DNA from: Streptomyces buecherae
Lineage (GTDB): Bacteria; Actinomycetota; Actinomycetes; Streptomycetales; Streptomycetaceae
DNA length: 64,000 nucleotides
Reading direction: 5' to 3'
Assembly (NCBI RefSeq): GCF_014295035.1
Contig: NZ_CP060404.1
Location: 2,003,501 to 2,067,500 of the forward strand
Shown here in pieces: positions 36,154 through 46,149 of this stretch (positions within the stretch are counted from its first letter, which is position 1; every line of letters starts with the position of its first letter). Both the position numbers and the translations under genes were made by a program. The notes beneath the pieces were generated by a model. That model did not search any database and was not told the origin of the DNA. It was given only the letters and a program-made list of their open reading frames with translations.

Positions 36154-39100
36154 ATGGTGAGGAACGAGCAGGGCGGTGAGCCGGCGGGGGGTGGTGCCCC
36201 GGACGGCGCGAGCGCGCACGCCGCGGCGCTGGCGGGGTTCTCGGCGGCCACCCGCGGCTGGTTCACCGGGGCGTTCACGGCGCCGACCGCCGCCCAGGCC
36301 GGTGCCTGGCGGGCGATCGGCGAGGGCTCGGACGTGCTGGTGGTCGCGCCGACCGGTTCGGGCAAGACCCTCGCGGCCTTCCTGGCCGCGATCGACCAGC
36401 TCACCAGCGCGCCGCCGCCGGCGGAGGCGAAGAAGCGCTGTCGCGTGCTGTACGTGTCGCCGCTCAAGGCCCTCGCGGTGGACGTGGAGCGCAATCTGCG
36501 CAGCCCGCTCACCGGCATCCGGCAGGAGGCGGTGCGGCGTGGCCTGCCCGAGCCGGAGGTGCGGGTGGGCATCCGGTCCGGCGACACCCCGCCGGCGGAG
36601 CGCCGCGCCCAGGCCACCCGGCCGCCGGACATCCTGATCACCACGCCCGAGTCGCTGTTCCTGATGCTGACGTCCGCCGCGCGGGAGGCCCTGGCCGGCG
36701 TCGAGACGGTGATCCTCGACGAGGTGCACGCGGTGGCGGGCACCAAGCGCGGTGCGCACCTGGCGCTCTCCCTGGAGCGGCTCGACGCCCTGCGCGGAGC
36801 GGGTGAGGGCGGGTCGGGGCGCGCGCGTCCGGCGCGCCGCATCGGCCTGTCCGCGACGGTGCGACCGGTGCAGGAGGTGGCGCGCTATCTCTCCCCGGGG
36901 CGGCGGGTGGAGATCGTCCAGCCGCCGTCCGGCAAGGAGTTCGACCTGTCGGTGGTCGTCCCCGTGGAGGACCTGGGCGAGTTGGGCTCCTCGCCCGCGC
37001 GGGACGGGCAGGAGCAGGAGGGCGAGCGGCCGTCCATCTGGCCGCACGTGGAGGAGCGGATCGTCGATCTGGTGCAGGCCCACCGTTCGACCATCGTCTT
37101 CGCCAACTCCCGCCGCCTGGCCGAGCGGCTGTGCAACCGGCTCAACGAGATCGCGTACGAACGGGCCACCGGCGACCCGTTGCCCGAGCACCACGCGCCG
37201 GCCGAGGTGATGGCCGAGGCGGGCGCGGCCAGGGGCGCGCCCGCGGTGCTGGCCCGCGCGCACCACGGCTCGGTCTCCAAGGAGCAGCGGGCACTGGTCG
37301 AGGAGGACCTCAAGGCGGGCCGGCTGCCCGCCGTGGTCGCCACCTCAAGCCTGGAGCTGGGCATCGACATGGGCGCCGTGGACCTGGTCGTGCAGGTCGA
37401 GTCGCCGCCCTCGGTGGCCTCCGGGCTCCAGCGGGTGGGCCGCGCGGGCCACCAGGTGGGGGCCGTCTCCACCGGCGTCGTCTTCCCCAAGTACCGCGGT
37501 GACCTGGTGCAGGCCGCGGTGGTCACCGAGCGGATGCGCGCCGGCGCGATCGAGGCGCTGCGCGTCCCGGCCAACCCGCTCGACGTCCTCGCACAGCAAC
37601 TGGTCGCGATGACGGCGATGGACACCTGGGACGTCGACGAGCTGTTGGCCGTCGTGCGCCGGGCCGCGCCCTTCGCGACGCTGCCCGAGTCGGCGTTCAC
37701 GGCGGTGCTCGACATGCTCGCCGGCCGCTATCCCTCGGACGCCTTCGCCGAGTTGCGGCCCCGGGTGGTCTGGGACCGGGTCGCCGGGACGGTCACCGGC
37801 CGCCCCGGGGCGCAGCGCCTCGCGGTCACCTCCGGCGGGACGATTCCCGACCGCGGCCTGTTCGGGGTCTTCCTCGCCGGCGCCGAGCCGTCCAGCGGCG
37901 GGGGCGGCCGAAGCGGCGGGCGGCGGGTCGGCGAGTTGGACGAGGAGATGGTGTACGAGTCCCGGGTGGGCGACGTGTTCACCCTCGGGACGACCTCGTG
38001 GCGGATCGAGGACATCACGCGGGACCGGGTGCTGGTGACGCCCGCGCCCGGCGTGCCGGGGCGGCTGCCGTTCTGGAAGGGTGACCAGCTCGGACGGCCG
38101 CTGGAGCTGGGCCGCGCCCTGGGCGCCTTCCTGCGGGAGGTCGGCGCGCTGACCCCGGACGCCGCCCGGGCCCGGCTGAGCGTCGCCGGGCTCGACCGCT
38201 GGGCGGCGGACAACGTGCTGGCGTACGTGGCGGAGCAGCGCGCCGCGTGCGGCCACGTCCCGGACGACCGCACGATCGTGGTCGAGCGGTTCCGGGACGA
38301 ACTGGGCGACTGGCGCGTGGTCATCCACTCCCCCTTCGGCGCGCAGGTGCACGCCCCTTGGGCGCTGGCCCTCGGCGCCCGGCTGACCGAGCGGTACGGG
38401 ATGGACGCCCAGGTCATGCACGCCGACGACGGCATCGTGCTGCGGCTGCCCGACGCGGACCTGCTCGGCCTCGACCTGCTCGACGTACCGATGCCGACCG
38501 AGCCGGGCGGCGACGAGCGGTCCCCCGGTGCCGGTACGCGGCCGGCGCCCGACCACGGCACGGCCTTCGACAGCGAGCAGTCGCCCGTCGGCGCGGCCGA
38601 CGTCACCTTCGACCAGGGCGAAGTGTCCCAGTTGGTGACCGACGAGGTGGGCGGCTCGGCGCTGTTCGCCGCCCGCTTCCGGGAGTGCGCCGCCCGCGCG
38701 CTGCTCCTGCCACGGCGCACCCCGGGCAAGCGCACCCCGCTGTGGCAGCAGCGCCAGCGCGCCTCGCAGCTGTTGCAGGTGGCCAGCGAGTTCGGCTCGT
38801 TCCCGATCGTCCTCGAGGCCGTCCGCGAGTGCCTCCAGGACGTCTTCGACGTGCCGGGGCTGACCGAGCTGATGGGCGACATCGAGGCGCGCCGGGTGCG
38901 GCTGGTGGAGGTGACCACGCCCGAGCCCTCGCCGTTCGCGCGCTCCCTGCTCTTCGGGTACGTGGCGCAGTTCCTCTACGAGGGCGACTCGCCGCTGGCC
39001 GAGCGCCGGGCCGCCGCGCTCTCGCTGGACTCCCGGCTCCTGGCCGAACTGCTCGGCCAGGCGGAGCTGCGCGAGTTGCTGGACCCCGAGGTGCTGGCCG

Positions 39101-41127
39101 AGTCGGAACGCGAGTTGGCCTGGCTGAGCGACGATCGGCGGATCAAGGACGCCGAGGGCGTCGCCGACGCCCTGCGCGTCCTCGGGCCCCTCACCGACGA
39201 GGAGTTGACGCGGCGGGGCGCGGCCCCCGAGTGGCCGGCGCACCTGGAGTCCGCCCGCCGCGCCATCCGGGTGCGCATCGCCGGCCGCCAGCACTGGGCC
39301 GCGGTGGAGGACGCGGGGCGACTGCGGGACGCGCTGGGCACGGCGCTGCCGGTCGGCGTCCCGGAGGCGTTCACCGAGCCGGTGCGGGACCCGCTGGGCG
39401 ACCTCCTGGCGCGGTACGCGCGCACGCACGGGCCCTTCACCTCGGCCGACGCGGCGGCGCGCTTCGGCCTCGGCCCGGCCGTCACGGACGGCGCGCTGCA
39501 CCGTCTGGCCGCCGACAACCGGGTCGTCCAGGGCGAGTTCCACCCCTCGGGCATCGGCCAGGAGTGGTGCGACACGGCGGTGCTGCGCAGGCTGCGGCGG
39601 CGGTCCCTGGCCGCCCTGCGCCACGAGTTGGAGCCGGTCGCGCCGTCCGCGCTCGCCGCGTTCCTGCCGCAGTGGCAGCACGTGGGCGGTGGCGGGCTGC
39701 GCGGCGTGGACGGCCTGGTGCGCGCCATCGAGCAGTTGCAGGGCGCGGCGGTGCCCGCGTCCGCGCTGGAGAAGCTGGTGTTGCCGTCCCGGGTGGCCCG
39801 GTATTCCCCTGCCTTGCTCGACGAGTTGACCGTGGCCGGGGAGGTGGTGTGGGCCGGCGCGGGCGCGCTGCCCGGCAAGGACGGCTGGGTCTCGCTCTAC
39901 CTGGCGGAGGCCGCGCCCCTGCTGCTGCCCGAGCCGCGCCCACTGGAGCTGACCCCGCTCCACGAGGCGGTGCTCGGCGCGCTCGCCGGCGGGTACGGGC
40001 TGTTCTTCCGTCAGATCGCCGACCAGGTGCGGGCCGCCGGGCTCGCCGAGCCGACGCCGGGCGCCGACACCGAGATCGCCGACGTCATCTGGGACCTGGC
40101 GTGGTCGGGCCGGATCACCAACGACACCGTCGCCCCGCTGCGCTCCCTCCTCGGCTCCGGGCGCACCGCCGGGGCGACCGCTCACCGCGCCAAGCGGGCC
40201 GTCCCGCGCGGCCGGTACGGCTCGCTGACGAGCTCGCGCGGGTACGGCCGGATGACCGCCCGCCCCACGGCCTCGCTCGGCGGGCCGCCCACGGTGGCGG
40301 GGCGCTGGTCGCTGGTGCCCGAGCGGGCGGCCGACCCCACGCACCGCGCGCACGCGCTGGCCAGCACGCTGCTCGACCGGCACGGCGTGGTGACCCGCGG
40401 CGCCGTGGCGGCGGAGGGCGTCGAGGGCGGGTTCGCCGCGGCCTACCGGGTGCTGTCCGTCTTCGAGGAGAGCGGCCAGGCGCGCCGCGGCTATGTCGTG
40501 GAGGGGTTGGGGGCCGCCCAGTTCGCCATGGACGGGGCGGTGGACCGACTCCGCGCGGTGGGCACGGCACGCGACCGCGCGGAGAGCGCCGCCCTCGACC
40601 CGGCGTTCCGCCAGGGCCTCGGCGACGGCGCGGGGCGCGACGGCGGCCCGGGGGCGGGCCCCGCGCCACGGGCCCTGGTGCTCGCGGCCGCCGACCCCGC
40701 CAACGCGTACGGCGCCGCCCTCAACTGGCCGGACCCGCCGCCGGGCGCCACCCACAAGCCGGGCCGCAAGGCCGGTTCGCTGGTCGTCCTGGTCGACGGT
40801 GAGCTGGTGCTCTACCTGGAGCGCGGCGGAAAGACGCTCCTCGCCTGGCCCAGCACGACCGGCGCATCCCCGTCCTCCCCCGAGCGCACCACCCCCTCCC
40901 CGTCCGCGACCCGCGAACCGGCAACCGGCCCCGGCACGGCCGACGACCCCCGGCTGATACCGGCGTTCGAAGCGCTGGCCACCGCGGCCCACGCCGGGTC
41001 CCTCGGCACCATCACGGTCGAACGGATCAACGGCGTGGCGGCGCTCTCCTCACCGTTCGGAGCGGGCCTGGAGACCGCAGGTTTCCACGCCACCCCGCGC
41101 GGGCTACGCCTGCGCTCCCCGCGCTGA
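36154..41127 (+). CDS. lhr: Lhr-type ATP-dependent DNA helicase
   Basis: A 1657-residue SF2 3'-5' helicase with the long actinobacterial C-terminal domain. It has Walker A VVAPTGSGKTLAAFLAA at about 65, the DEVH box (VILDEVHAVAGTKRG) at about 188, motif III-like GLSATVRPVQEV, and motifs V-VI in SSLELGIDMGAVDLVVQVES and LQRVGRAGHQ. The remaining 1000 residues contain winged-helix and Lhr-specific domains. Mycobacterial Lhr is DNA-damage induced, and the promoter here agrees. I use the ATG at 36154; the GTG at 36139 would sit within the promoter. nei follows at 140 nt. Confidence 0.96.
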   Translation: MVRNEQGGEPAGGGAPDGASAHAAALAGFSAATRGWFTGAFTAPTAAQAGAWRAIGEGSDVLVVAPTGSGKTLAAFLAAIDQLTSAPPPAEAKKRCRVLYVSPLKALAVDVERNLRSPLTGIRQEAVRRGLPEPEVRVGIRSGDTPPAERRAQATRPPDILITTPESLFLMLTSAAREALAGVETVILDEVHAVAGTKRGAHLALSLERLDALRGAGEGGSGRARPARRIGLSATVRPVQEVARYLSPGRRVEIVQPPSGKEFDLSVVVPVEDLGELGSSPARDGQEQEGERPSIWPHVEERIVDLVQAHRSTIVFANSRRLAERLCNRLNEIAYERATGDPLPEHHAPAEVMAEAGAARGAPAVLARAHHGSVSKEQRALVEEDLKAGRLPAVVATSSLELGIDMGAVDLVVQVESPPSVASGLQRVGRAGHQVGAVSTGVVFPKYRGDLVQAAVVTERMRAGAIEALRVPANPLDVLAQQLVAMTAMDTWDVDELLAVVRRAAPFATLPESAFTAVLDMLAGRYPSDAFAELRPRVVWDRVAGTVTGRPGAQRLAVTSGGTIPDRGLFGVFLAGAEPSSGGGGRSGGRRVGELDEEMVYESRVGDVFTLGTTSWRIEDITRDRVLVTPAPGVPGRLPFWKGDQLGRPLELGRALGAFLREVGALTPDAARARLSVAGLDRWAADNVLAYVAEQRAACGHVPDDRTIVVERFRDELGDWRVVIHSPFGAQVHAPWALALGARLTERYGMDAQVMHADDGIVLRLPDADLLGLDLLDVPMPTEPGGDERSPGAGTRPAPDHGTAFDSEQSPVGAADVTFDQGEVSQLVTDEVGGSALFAARFRECAARALLLPRRTPGKRTPLWQQRQRASQLLQVASEFGSFPIVLEAVRECLQDVFDVPGLTELMGDIEARRVRLVEVTTPEPSPFARSLLFGYVAQFLYEGDSPLAERRAAALSLDSRLLAELLGQAELRELLDPEVLAESERELAWLSDDRRIKDAEGVADALRVLGPLTDEELTRRGAAPEWPAHLESARRAIRVRIAGRQHWAAVEDAGRLRDALGTALPVGVPEAFTEPVRDPLGDLLARYARTHGPFTSADAAARFGLGPAVTDGALHRLAADNRVVQGEFHPSGIGQEWCDTAVLRRLRRRSLAALRHELEPVAPSALAAFLPQWQHVGGGGLRGVDGLVRAIEQLQGAAVPASALEKLVLPSRVARYSPALLDELTVAGEVVWAGAGALPGKDGWVSLYLAEAAPLLLPEPRPLELTPLHEAVLGALAGGYGLFFRQIADQVRAAGLAEPTPGADTEIADVIWDLAWSGRITNDTVAPLRSLLGSGRTAGATAHRAKRAVPRGRYGSLTSSRGYGRMTARPTASLGGPPTVAGRWSLVPERAADPTHRAHALASTLLDRHGVVTRGAVAAEGVEGGFAAAYRVLSVFEESGQARRGYVVEGLGAAQFAMDGAVDRLRAVGTARDRAESAALDPAFRQGLGDGAGRDGGPGAGPAPRALVLAAADPANAYGAALNWPDPPPGATHKPGRKAGSLVVLVDGELVLYLERGGKTLLAWPSTTGASPSSPERTTPSPSATREPATGPGTADDPRLIPAFEALATAAHAGSLGTITVERINGVAALSSPFGAGLETAGFHATPRGLRLRSPR

Positions 41128-41267
41128 GGCTGGCCCGTGGGCCCAGGGGGCGGCGGAGGCGGGCGGCCTCCCCGATCACGGAGCGCCGGGCACCGCGCGC
41201 CGGGCATCCGGGACTCCAGACGTCATAGCCGGCGCCTGGCCGCACAAGGAAGCGGCATGATGGCCCC

Positions 41268-42140
41268 ATGCCCGAGGGAGACACCGTCTGGCGCGCCGCG
41301 CACCGCCTCCACGCCGCGTTGGCGGGCAAGCCCCTGACCCGGTGGGAGCTGCGCGCTCCCACCGGCGCCAGCCTGCGCCCCGACGCTCGCGGCAACCGAC
41401 GCCCCCGCCTCCCCGACACCGACCTGACCGGGCGGCACGTACGCGAGGTCGTGCCGCGCGGCAAACACCTGCTCGCCCGCGTCGAGGGGGGCCTCACGCT
41501 CCACTCGCACCTGCGGATGGACGGCGCCTGGTACGTCTACGACACCGGTGAGCGCTGGCGCGGGGGCCCGGGACACCAGATCCGGGCGGTGCTCGGGGTG
41601 GCGGACCGTACGGCCGTCGGCTACCGGTTGCCCGTGCTCGGCCTCCTGCCCACGGCCGAGGAGCACACCGTCGTCGGCCATCTCGGCCCCGACCTGCTGG
41701 GCCCGGACTGGGACCCGGACGAGGCACTGCGCCGCGTGCTCGCCGCACCGCGCCGAGCGCTCGGCGAAGCGCTGCTGGACCAGCGCAACCTCGCGGGCAT
41801 CGGCAACGTGTACAAGGCGGAGCTGTGCTTCCTGCTCCGGGTCAGCCCGTGGTCGCCGGTGGCCGATCTCGGCGCCTCGGCACACCAGAGACTGATGCCG
41901 CTGGCCAAGAAGTTGCTGGAGGTCAACAAGTCGCGCCCGACCCGGATCACCACCGCCGAGCGCCACCCCGACCACCGGCTGTGGGTCTACGGCCGCGCGG
42001 GCAAACCGTGCGCGCGCTGCGGCACCGTCATCCGCGTGGCCGAACAGACCAGCCCCGACGATCCCGCCAGCACCCCGGCCCGCATCACCTACTGGTGCCC
42101 CCGCTGCCAGCCGGGCCCCGCGCCCGAGCCGTCGCCGTAA
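41268..42140 (+). CDS. nei: Fpg/Nei-family DNA glycosylase (endonuclease VIII type)
   Basis: A 290-residue base-excision enzyme and AP lyase. The N-terminus MPEGDTVWRAAHRLHAAL gives Pro after Met removal as the catalytic nucleophile and Glu3 as the acid. The helix-two-turn-helix region DQRNLAGIGNVYKAELCFL is followed by a C-terminal zinc finger (CARCGTVIRV ... YWCPRCQ). It lies 140 nt after lhr on the same strand, the same pairing as in mycobacteria, and probably belongs to the damage response. Confidence 0.95.
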   Translation: MPEGDTVWRAAHRLHAALAGKPLTRWELRAPTGASLRPDARGNRRPRLPDTDLTGRHVREVVPRGKHLLARVEGGLTLHSHLRMDGAWYVYDTGERWRGGPGHQIRAVLGVADRTAVGYRLPVLGLLPTAEEHTVVGHLGPDLLGPDWDPDEALRRVLAAPRRALGEALLDQRNLAGIGNVYKAELCFLLRVSPWSPVADLGASAHQRLMPLAKKLLEVNKSRPTRITTAERHPDHRLWVYGRAGKPCARCGTVIRVAEQTSPDDPASTPARITYWCPRCQPGPAPEPSP

Positions 42141-42386
42141 GCCCCCACCCGCCACGGGCGCCACCAAGGCCGCTCCGGCCGAGTACGCACCCCAGCCGCG
42201 CGGCGACCAGGGCCAGGGCTTCCCTGGCGTCGACACCGCCCACCGCGGCCGCACCGGCTCTCCTCGCCATGCCGGGGCCACCCAGCACGGCCGGCAGGAT
42301 CAACGCCCAGATCGGCCGTGCCCGACCCCGATCTCTGCCTCCGCCCCGGCCTCTACAAGCCCCGGAGCACCACCGCGCCCCGCGAG

Positions 42387-42817
42387 TCACTCCCGTACGA
42401 CCAGCCGCGCTACGAAGAAGCGCGCCGCCCACCCCGCGTACGCCCCCGCGCCCACCGCCAGCCCGCGCGCCACCGCGCTCCGCCGCCGCCCACCCGTACG
42501 GGTTCGCGCGCCGCGAGCCGCGCCGGTGCCGCCGCGTCCGCTCTCCGCGCCGCAGGTCGCACCCGCACCACACCCGTCGCCCGCGTCGTCGGCCCCCGCG
42601 CTCCGTGGCGCGCCCGCCCGGACGACCGCTCGCCGCCGTTCCGACGACGGCCGGCCGGCACGCAGTGCACGGGCAGCAGGCTCAGGCCCCAGCCGCCCGC
42701 CAGCAGCACTCCCTCCACCGGCCCCGCCGGCGCGGACTCGGCGGCCGTCCACAACACGGCCCAACCCCAGGCCCCGCTCAGCAGCAGCGCGCCGGCCAGA
42801 CGCACGGCGTCAGGCAC
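42387..42817 (-). pseudogene. Possible frameshifted two-part membrane protein
   Basis: In the poorly annotated gap 42141-43408, one minus-strand frame (GTG 42817 to stop 42410) begins with two convincing hydrophobic segments: VRLAGALLLSGAWGWAVLW and EGVLLAGGWGLSLLPVHCVP. It then becomes Arg-rich. An overlapping frame ending at 42387 supplies a third, RGLAVGAGAYAGWAARFFVA. A single frameshift between about 42480 and 42650 would join them into one small membrane protein. No ribosome site is clear, and the pieces could be chance. The rest of the gap shows no gene. Confidence 0.35.
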
Positions 42818-43200
42818 CGCCGGCCGTCGCCCAGTCCCCGAACGCGCGATGCCTCGCCCGTATGCGACGGCGATGCCCCGACCCCGCGTGGCCCACCCGA
42901 CGGCCCGGCCTCGTACGCCTCCGCCGGGCGCCTGGCGGGCACTCGCCACCCGGGGGCGGGGCGGGCTGAGAACGTCGGGCGGATATCGGCTCGTCTCGCA
43001 TGTCCGGGCACCTCTCGCGGTCGGGCTCGGGGGCGCCGAACTCCGTCGCGCACCCCGTCTCGTCCTGTCGTGCCAGTCTCGCCCGGAGCCGCGCCCCACG
43101 CATCCAGAGCGTGTCCAGCGCGGCACCCCTGCGCCACCTCGCAGCGCGCCGTGCCGCGCGCCGAGGCGCCCCCGCACCGCCGGCGGCCCCACGACACGAC

Positions 43201-43233
43201 GGAGCCGGCCCCACAACCTGTGAGGCCGGCTCC
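43201..43233. terminator. 10-bp stem hairpin downstream of dps
   Basis: GGAGCCGGCC (43201-43210) pairs with GGCCGGCTCC (43224-43233) across a 13-base loop, about 175 nt beyond the dps stop. It could terminate dps transcription; the direction is not fixed. Confidence 0.45.
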
Positions 43234-43408
43234 CGTGTCGACAGGGCCCCGCCGGATTCCGCCGACGTTCCGGTGGAGGCGCGAGATTCCGCGGAATCCG
43301 CCGCCCCGGCCCGGAACGCGTCGCCGTGTCAGCACACCCGGCAGCGCGAGTAAATGCCCGCTCGCGCAGGTCAGAGGCTCGTTTCGGCAATCCGAGCCCC
43401 GACCCGGC

Positions 43409-43879
43409 TCAGCCGGCCTCCGCCTGGAACATCCACGCGTGCTTCTCAAGGTCGGCGGTCAGGCCGATCAGGATGTCCTGCGACACCGGGTCGGGCTTGT
43501 CGGTGGCCTCGATGCGCTCGCGCATGCGGCCGATGACCGCGTTGAGCGCCCCGACCAGGATCTGCACGGCCTCGGTGTCCTTGATCCAGCCGTCCTTGAC
43601 GGTCTCGATGCCGCTCGTCTTGGCGACGGTCTCGGCTCGGCCGTCCGGGCTCACGCCGATCGCGGAGGCGCGCTCGGCGACGGTGTCGGTGTGAGTCCGC
43701 GCGGATTCCACCACATCGTCGAGCTGCAGGTGGATGGAGCGGAACCGGGGGCCGATCACGTTCCAGTGCACCTGCTTGGCCACCAGGGACAGATCCACCA
43801 GGTCCACCAGCGCACCCTGAAGCGCGTCGCCGACGGTCTTCCGGTCCGACTCGGGCAGCGAGCTCTTGACGACAGTCAT
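43409..43879 (-). CDS. dps: Dps-family DNA-protection ferritin
   Basis: A 156-residue ferritin-like subunit that forms dodecamers, oxidises iron and protects the nucleoid. Ferroxidase ligands are visible: His38 and His50 (VHWNVIGPRFRSIHLQLDD) with Asp65 and Glu69 (THTDTVAERASAIG). The C-terminal helix LTADLEKHAWMFQAEAG is typical, without the long DNA-binding tail. The ATG at 43879 has GGAGG 6 nt upstream. By synteny this is the Streptomyces dpsB-position gene. Confidence 0.92.
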   Translation of the reverse strand: MTVVKSSLPESDRKTVGDALQGALVDLVDLSLVAKQVHWNVIGPRFRSIHLQLDDVVESARTHTDTVAERASAIGVSPDGRAETVAKTSGIETVKDGWIKDTEAVQILVGALNAVIGRMRERIEATDKPDPVSQDILIGLTADLEKHAWMFQAEAG

Positions 43880-44221
43880 GAATTTCCTCCTATGTGACGG
43901 ATAAGTCCCTTCCCTCACCCTGCCATACACCCGCGTACCCAGGCATACGCGGCATATGGCCAACCCGTCCCACCTTCTCGAACGGACCACCCACCTACCC
44001 CCCGCCACCAGCCCCACTCAGACCGGTACGACGCCGCTTCCCCACCGCCCCATCACCCCGCCGGGGCGGCACCCACCTGCCCCCGCACGCCGAACCAGCG
44101 ACACCGGGCCAGCCAGCCCCGCCCCCGGACCAGCCAAGCCAGCCCGACCCAGACCAGCTAGGTCAGCCCGCCCGCCCCAGCCCACGCCAGACCAGCCAGC
44201 CAGCCAGCCAGCCCCCAAACG

Positions 44222-44258
44222 CCGTACGCCCCGTCCGGGATGCGGACGGGGCGTACGG
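44222..44258. terminator. 16-bp stem hairpin between dps and clgR
   Basis: A perfect 16-bp stem (44222-44237 with 44243-44258) and 5-base GGATG loop, 44 nt after the clgR stop on the minus strand. The adjoining stretch 44090-44215 is a low-complexity run of CAGC and CCAGC units with no gene; the whole gap is 43880-44301. Confidence 0.8.
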
Positions 44259-44301
44259 GACAGCAGGTGCTCGGCTGATCGTGCGGCCGATGCGTGGCTT
44301 T

Positions 44302-44685
44302 CTAGGCGGCGACCACGTTGACCGCCTCGGTGGGCGCCTTGATGGTGACGCGCTCCTCCGGGACGGATGTCACCGAGGTCACGGACACGGAGTTCAGGCG
44401 TGGCCGCATCGGCGCCGGCACGGGCTCGCTCGCCGCGGCGGAACGCGCCAGTTCGGCGAGCGCCAGCTCGTCGCTCACTTCGCGCATCACCTGGGACATG
44501 CGTACGTCCAGGGCGTCGCAGATGGCGGAGAGCAGTTCGGAGGACGCTTCCTTCTGTCCTCGCTCGACTTCTGAGAGGTACCCCAGGGACACCCGGGCGG
44601 ACGAGGAGACCTCGCGCAGCGTCCGGCCCTGGCGCTGACGCTGTCGGCGCAGCACGTCACCCAGCAGGCGACGGAGCAGAATCAT
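44302..44685 (-). CDS. clgR: ClgR/ClpR-type regulator of Clp protease and damage genes
   Basis: A 127-residue helix-turn-helix activator. The N-terminal XRE domain ([40 protein letters not shown]) is followed by a variable linker. It ends EAVNVVAA, and the C-terminal Ala-Ala is the type of signal through which ClpP proteases degrade ClgR/PopR proteins. It activates clp and lon genes in Streptomyces (family knowledge). GAGGAGGGAGC precedes the ATG. It lies downstream of cinA and pgsA on the same strand. Confidence 0.9.
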   Translation of the reverse strand: MILLRRLLGDVLRRQRQRQGRTLREVSSSARVSLGYLSEVERGQKEASSELLSAICDALDVRMSQVMREVSDELALAELARSAAASEPVPAPMRPRLNSVSVTSVTSVPEERVTIKAPTEAVNVVAA

Positions 44686-44794
44686 CGCTGGCTCCCTCCT
44701 CGGACCGCGTATCCGGTTCCTTCTCGCCCCACCGTACCGCCTCGGGCTCCACCCGTGCGGGGGGCGATGTCGTGTTCACTCAGGGCTGCAAACA

Positions 44795-45376
44795 TCAAAA
44801 GCGCCCACCCTGTTCCGTATCCTGTGCCCTTGCATTCTCGATCAATTCGCTCAGCAACAGTTCGAGGGCGGATGTGACGCTACGTGCCCGAATCTCGGCG
44901 CGGTTTCCAGCCAGTTGCAGCTCCGCGGCGGCCGACGCGTCGCGCGGGCCGGCGACCGCGATGTGGACGGTGCCCACCGGCTGGCCGTCCTGCGGCTCGG
45001 GCCCGGCGACCCCGGTGGTGGCGAGCGCCCAGTCGGCCCCGACGACGCGTCGTACGCCCCGTGCCATCTGGGCCGCGACCTCGGCGTCCACCGCCCCGCG
45101 CGCGGCGAGCAGCGACTCGTCCACGCCCAGCACGCCGGCCTTGACCTCGGTGGCGTACGCCGTGACCGAGCCGCGGAAGCAGCGCGAGGCGCCGGGCGCG
45201 TCCGTGAGCGCCGCGGCGAGCAGTCCGCCGGTCAGCGATTCGGCCACCGCCACGCTCTCGCCGCGGGCGCCGAGCGCCGACAGCACGTCGGTGGCGAGCG
45301 GCGCCCGCCGCGCGCGTGCGGCGACCGCCTCGTCCGCCAGCGCGCTCTCCTCCGTCACTGAATGCCCCTCAGTCAC
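44795..45376 (-). CDS. cinA: CinA C-terminal domain protein, nicotinamide-nucleotide amidase
   Basis: A 193-residue protein that deamidates nicotinamide mononucleotide to NaMN in pyridine-nucleotide recycling. The signature VAVAESLTGGLLAAALTDAPGASRCFRGSVTAY has the catalytic Ser in ESxTGG, and ATTGVAGPEPQDGQPVGTVHIA is the second block. Only the C-terminal CinA domain is present, as in PncC. The GTG at 45376 has GAGAGG 8 nt upstream; another GTG 18 nt later is possible. It lies between pgsA and clgR; the 109-nt gap to clgR allows a separate promoter. Confidence 0.9.
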   Translation of the reverse strand: MTEGHSVTEESALADEAVAARARRAPLATDVLSALGARGESVAVAESLTGGLLAAALTDAPGASRCFRGSVTAYATEVKAGVLGVDESLLAARGAVDAEVAAQMARGVRRVVGADWALATTGVAGPEPQDGQPVGTVHIAVAGPRDASAAAELQLAGNRAEIRARSVTSALELLLSELIENARAQDTEQGGRF

Positions 45377-45480
45377 CGTGTTACCTCTCCACTCCCATCG
45401 GCTTCGAACGGCGGCGGGCGGTGGGGTCCCCACCGCCCGCCGCACGCCACTCCCTCATCGGGTTCCCCACTCCGCGCACG

Positions 45481-46149
45481 TCAGCGCACCGATTCCCGAT
45501 CCGTCCCCGCTCGCGTGCGCGCGCGTTCGCGCTCGGCGGCGAGGCCGGCGCGGCGCAGCACGACGGCCTGGCGTACGTAGTCCAGGCCGGTCACCACGGT
45601 GAGCAGCACGGCCACCGCCATCACCCAGAAGCGCAGGGTGGCCAGCGGACCGGTCAGCGCGAGGATGTACATGCCCACGGCCGTGCCCTGCGCCAGCGTC
45701 TTCATCTTGCCGCCGCGACTGGCCGGAATGACGCCGTGCTTGATCACCCAGAAGCGCATCAGGGTGATGCCGATCTCGCGGAAGAGGATCACGCCGGTGA
45801 CCCACCACGGCAGGTCGGACAGCACGGACAGGCAGACCAGCGCCGCGCCCATGATCGCCTTGTCCGCTATCGGGTCGGCGATCTTCCCGAAGTCGGTGAC
45901 GAGGTTGTAGCGCCGCGCGAGCTGGCCGTCGAACAGGTCGGTGATCATCGCCACCGAGAACGCCGCCCACGCGAAGGAGCGCCAGGCCGGGTCGTAACCG
46001 TCGCCGTGCAGCATCAGCAGCACGAAACCCGGCACCAGCACGAGCCGCACCATGGTCAGGATGTTGGCGATGTTCCACAGCCCGACGGTGCGGGCGGTCA
46101 CCGTCGCCGCACGGGCGCCTCCCGTCGCGGAGGCCGGGACTCCGGTCAT
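45481..46149 (-). CDS. pgsA: CDP-alcohol phosphatidyltransferase, PgsA type
   Basis: A 222-residue membrane enzyme that makes phosphatidylglycerol phosphate or a related phospholipid from CDP-diacylglycerol. The family motif D-x2-DGx2AR-x8-Gx3Dx3D is present in [20 protein letters not shown] followed by ADPIADK. Several helices follow. The ATG at 46149 overlaps the rimO stop (ATGA), so the pair is coupled; an in-frame GTG 21 nt upstream inside rimO is less likely. The C-terminus is Arg-rich and cytoplasmic. Confidence 0.93.
   Translation of the reverse strand: MTGVPASATGGARAATVTARTVGLWNIANILTMVRLVLVPGFVLLMLHGDGYDPAWRSFAWAAFSVAMITDLFDGQLARRYNLVTDFGKIADPIADKAIMGAALVCLSVLSDLPWWVTGVILFREIGITLMRFWVIKHGVIPASRGGKMKTLAQGTAVGMYILALTGPLATLRFWVMAVAVLLTVVTGLDYVRQAVVLRRAGLAAERERARTRAGTDRESVR

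Noticed and set aside
37345..40992. A 1215-codon open frame opposite lhr
   Set aside because: Antisense shadow of the helicase gene with no domain and no ribosome site.
42810..43025. Short minus-strand gene starting MRDEPISARR
   Set aside because: Arg/Pro/Gly-rich, without a Shine-Dalgarno, hydrophobic core or family motif.
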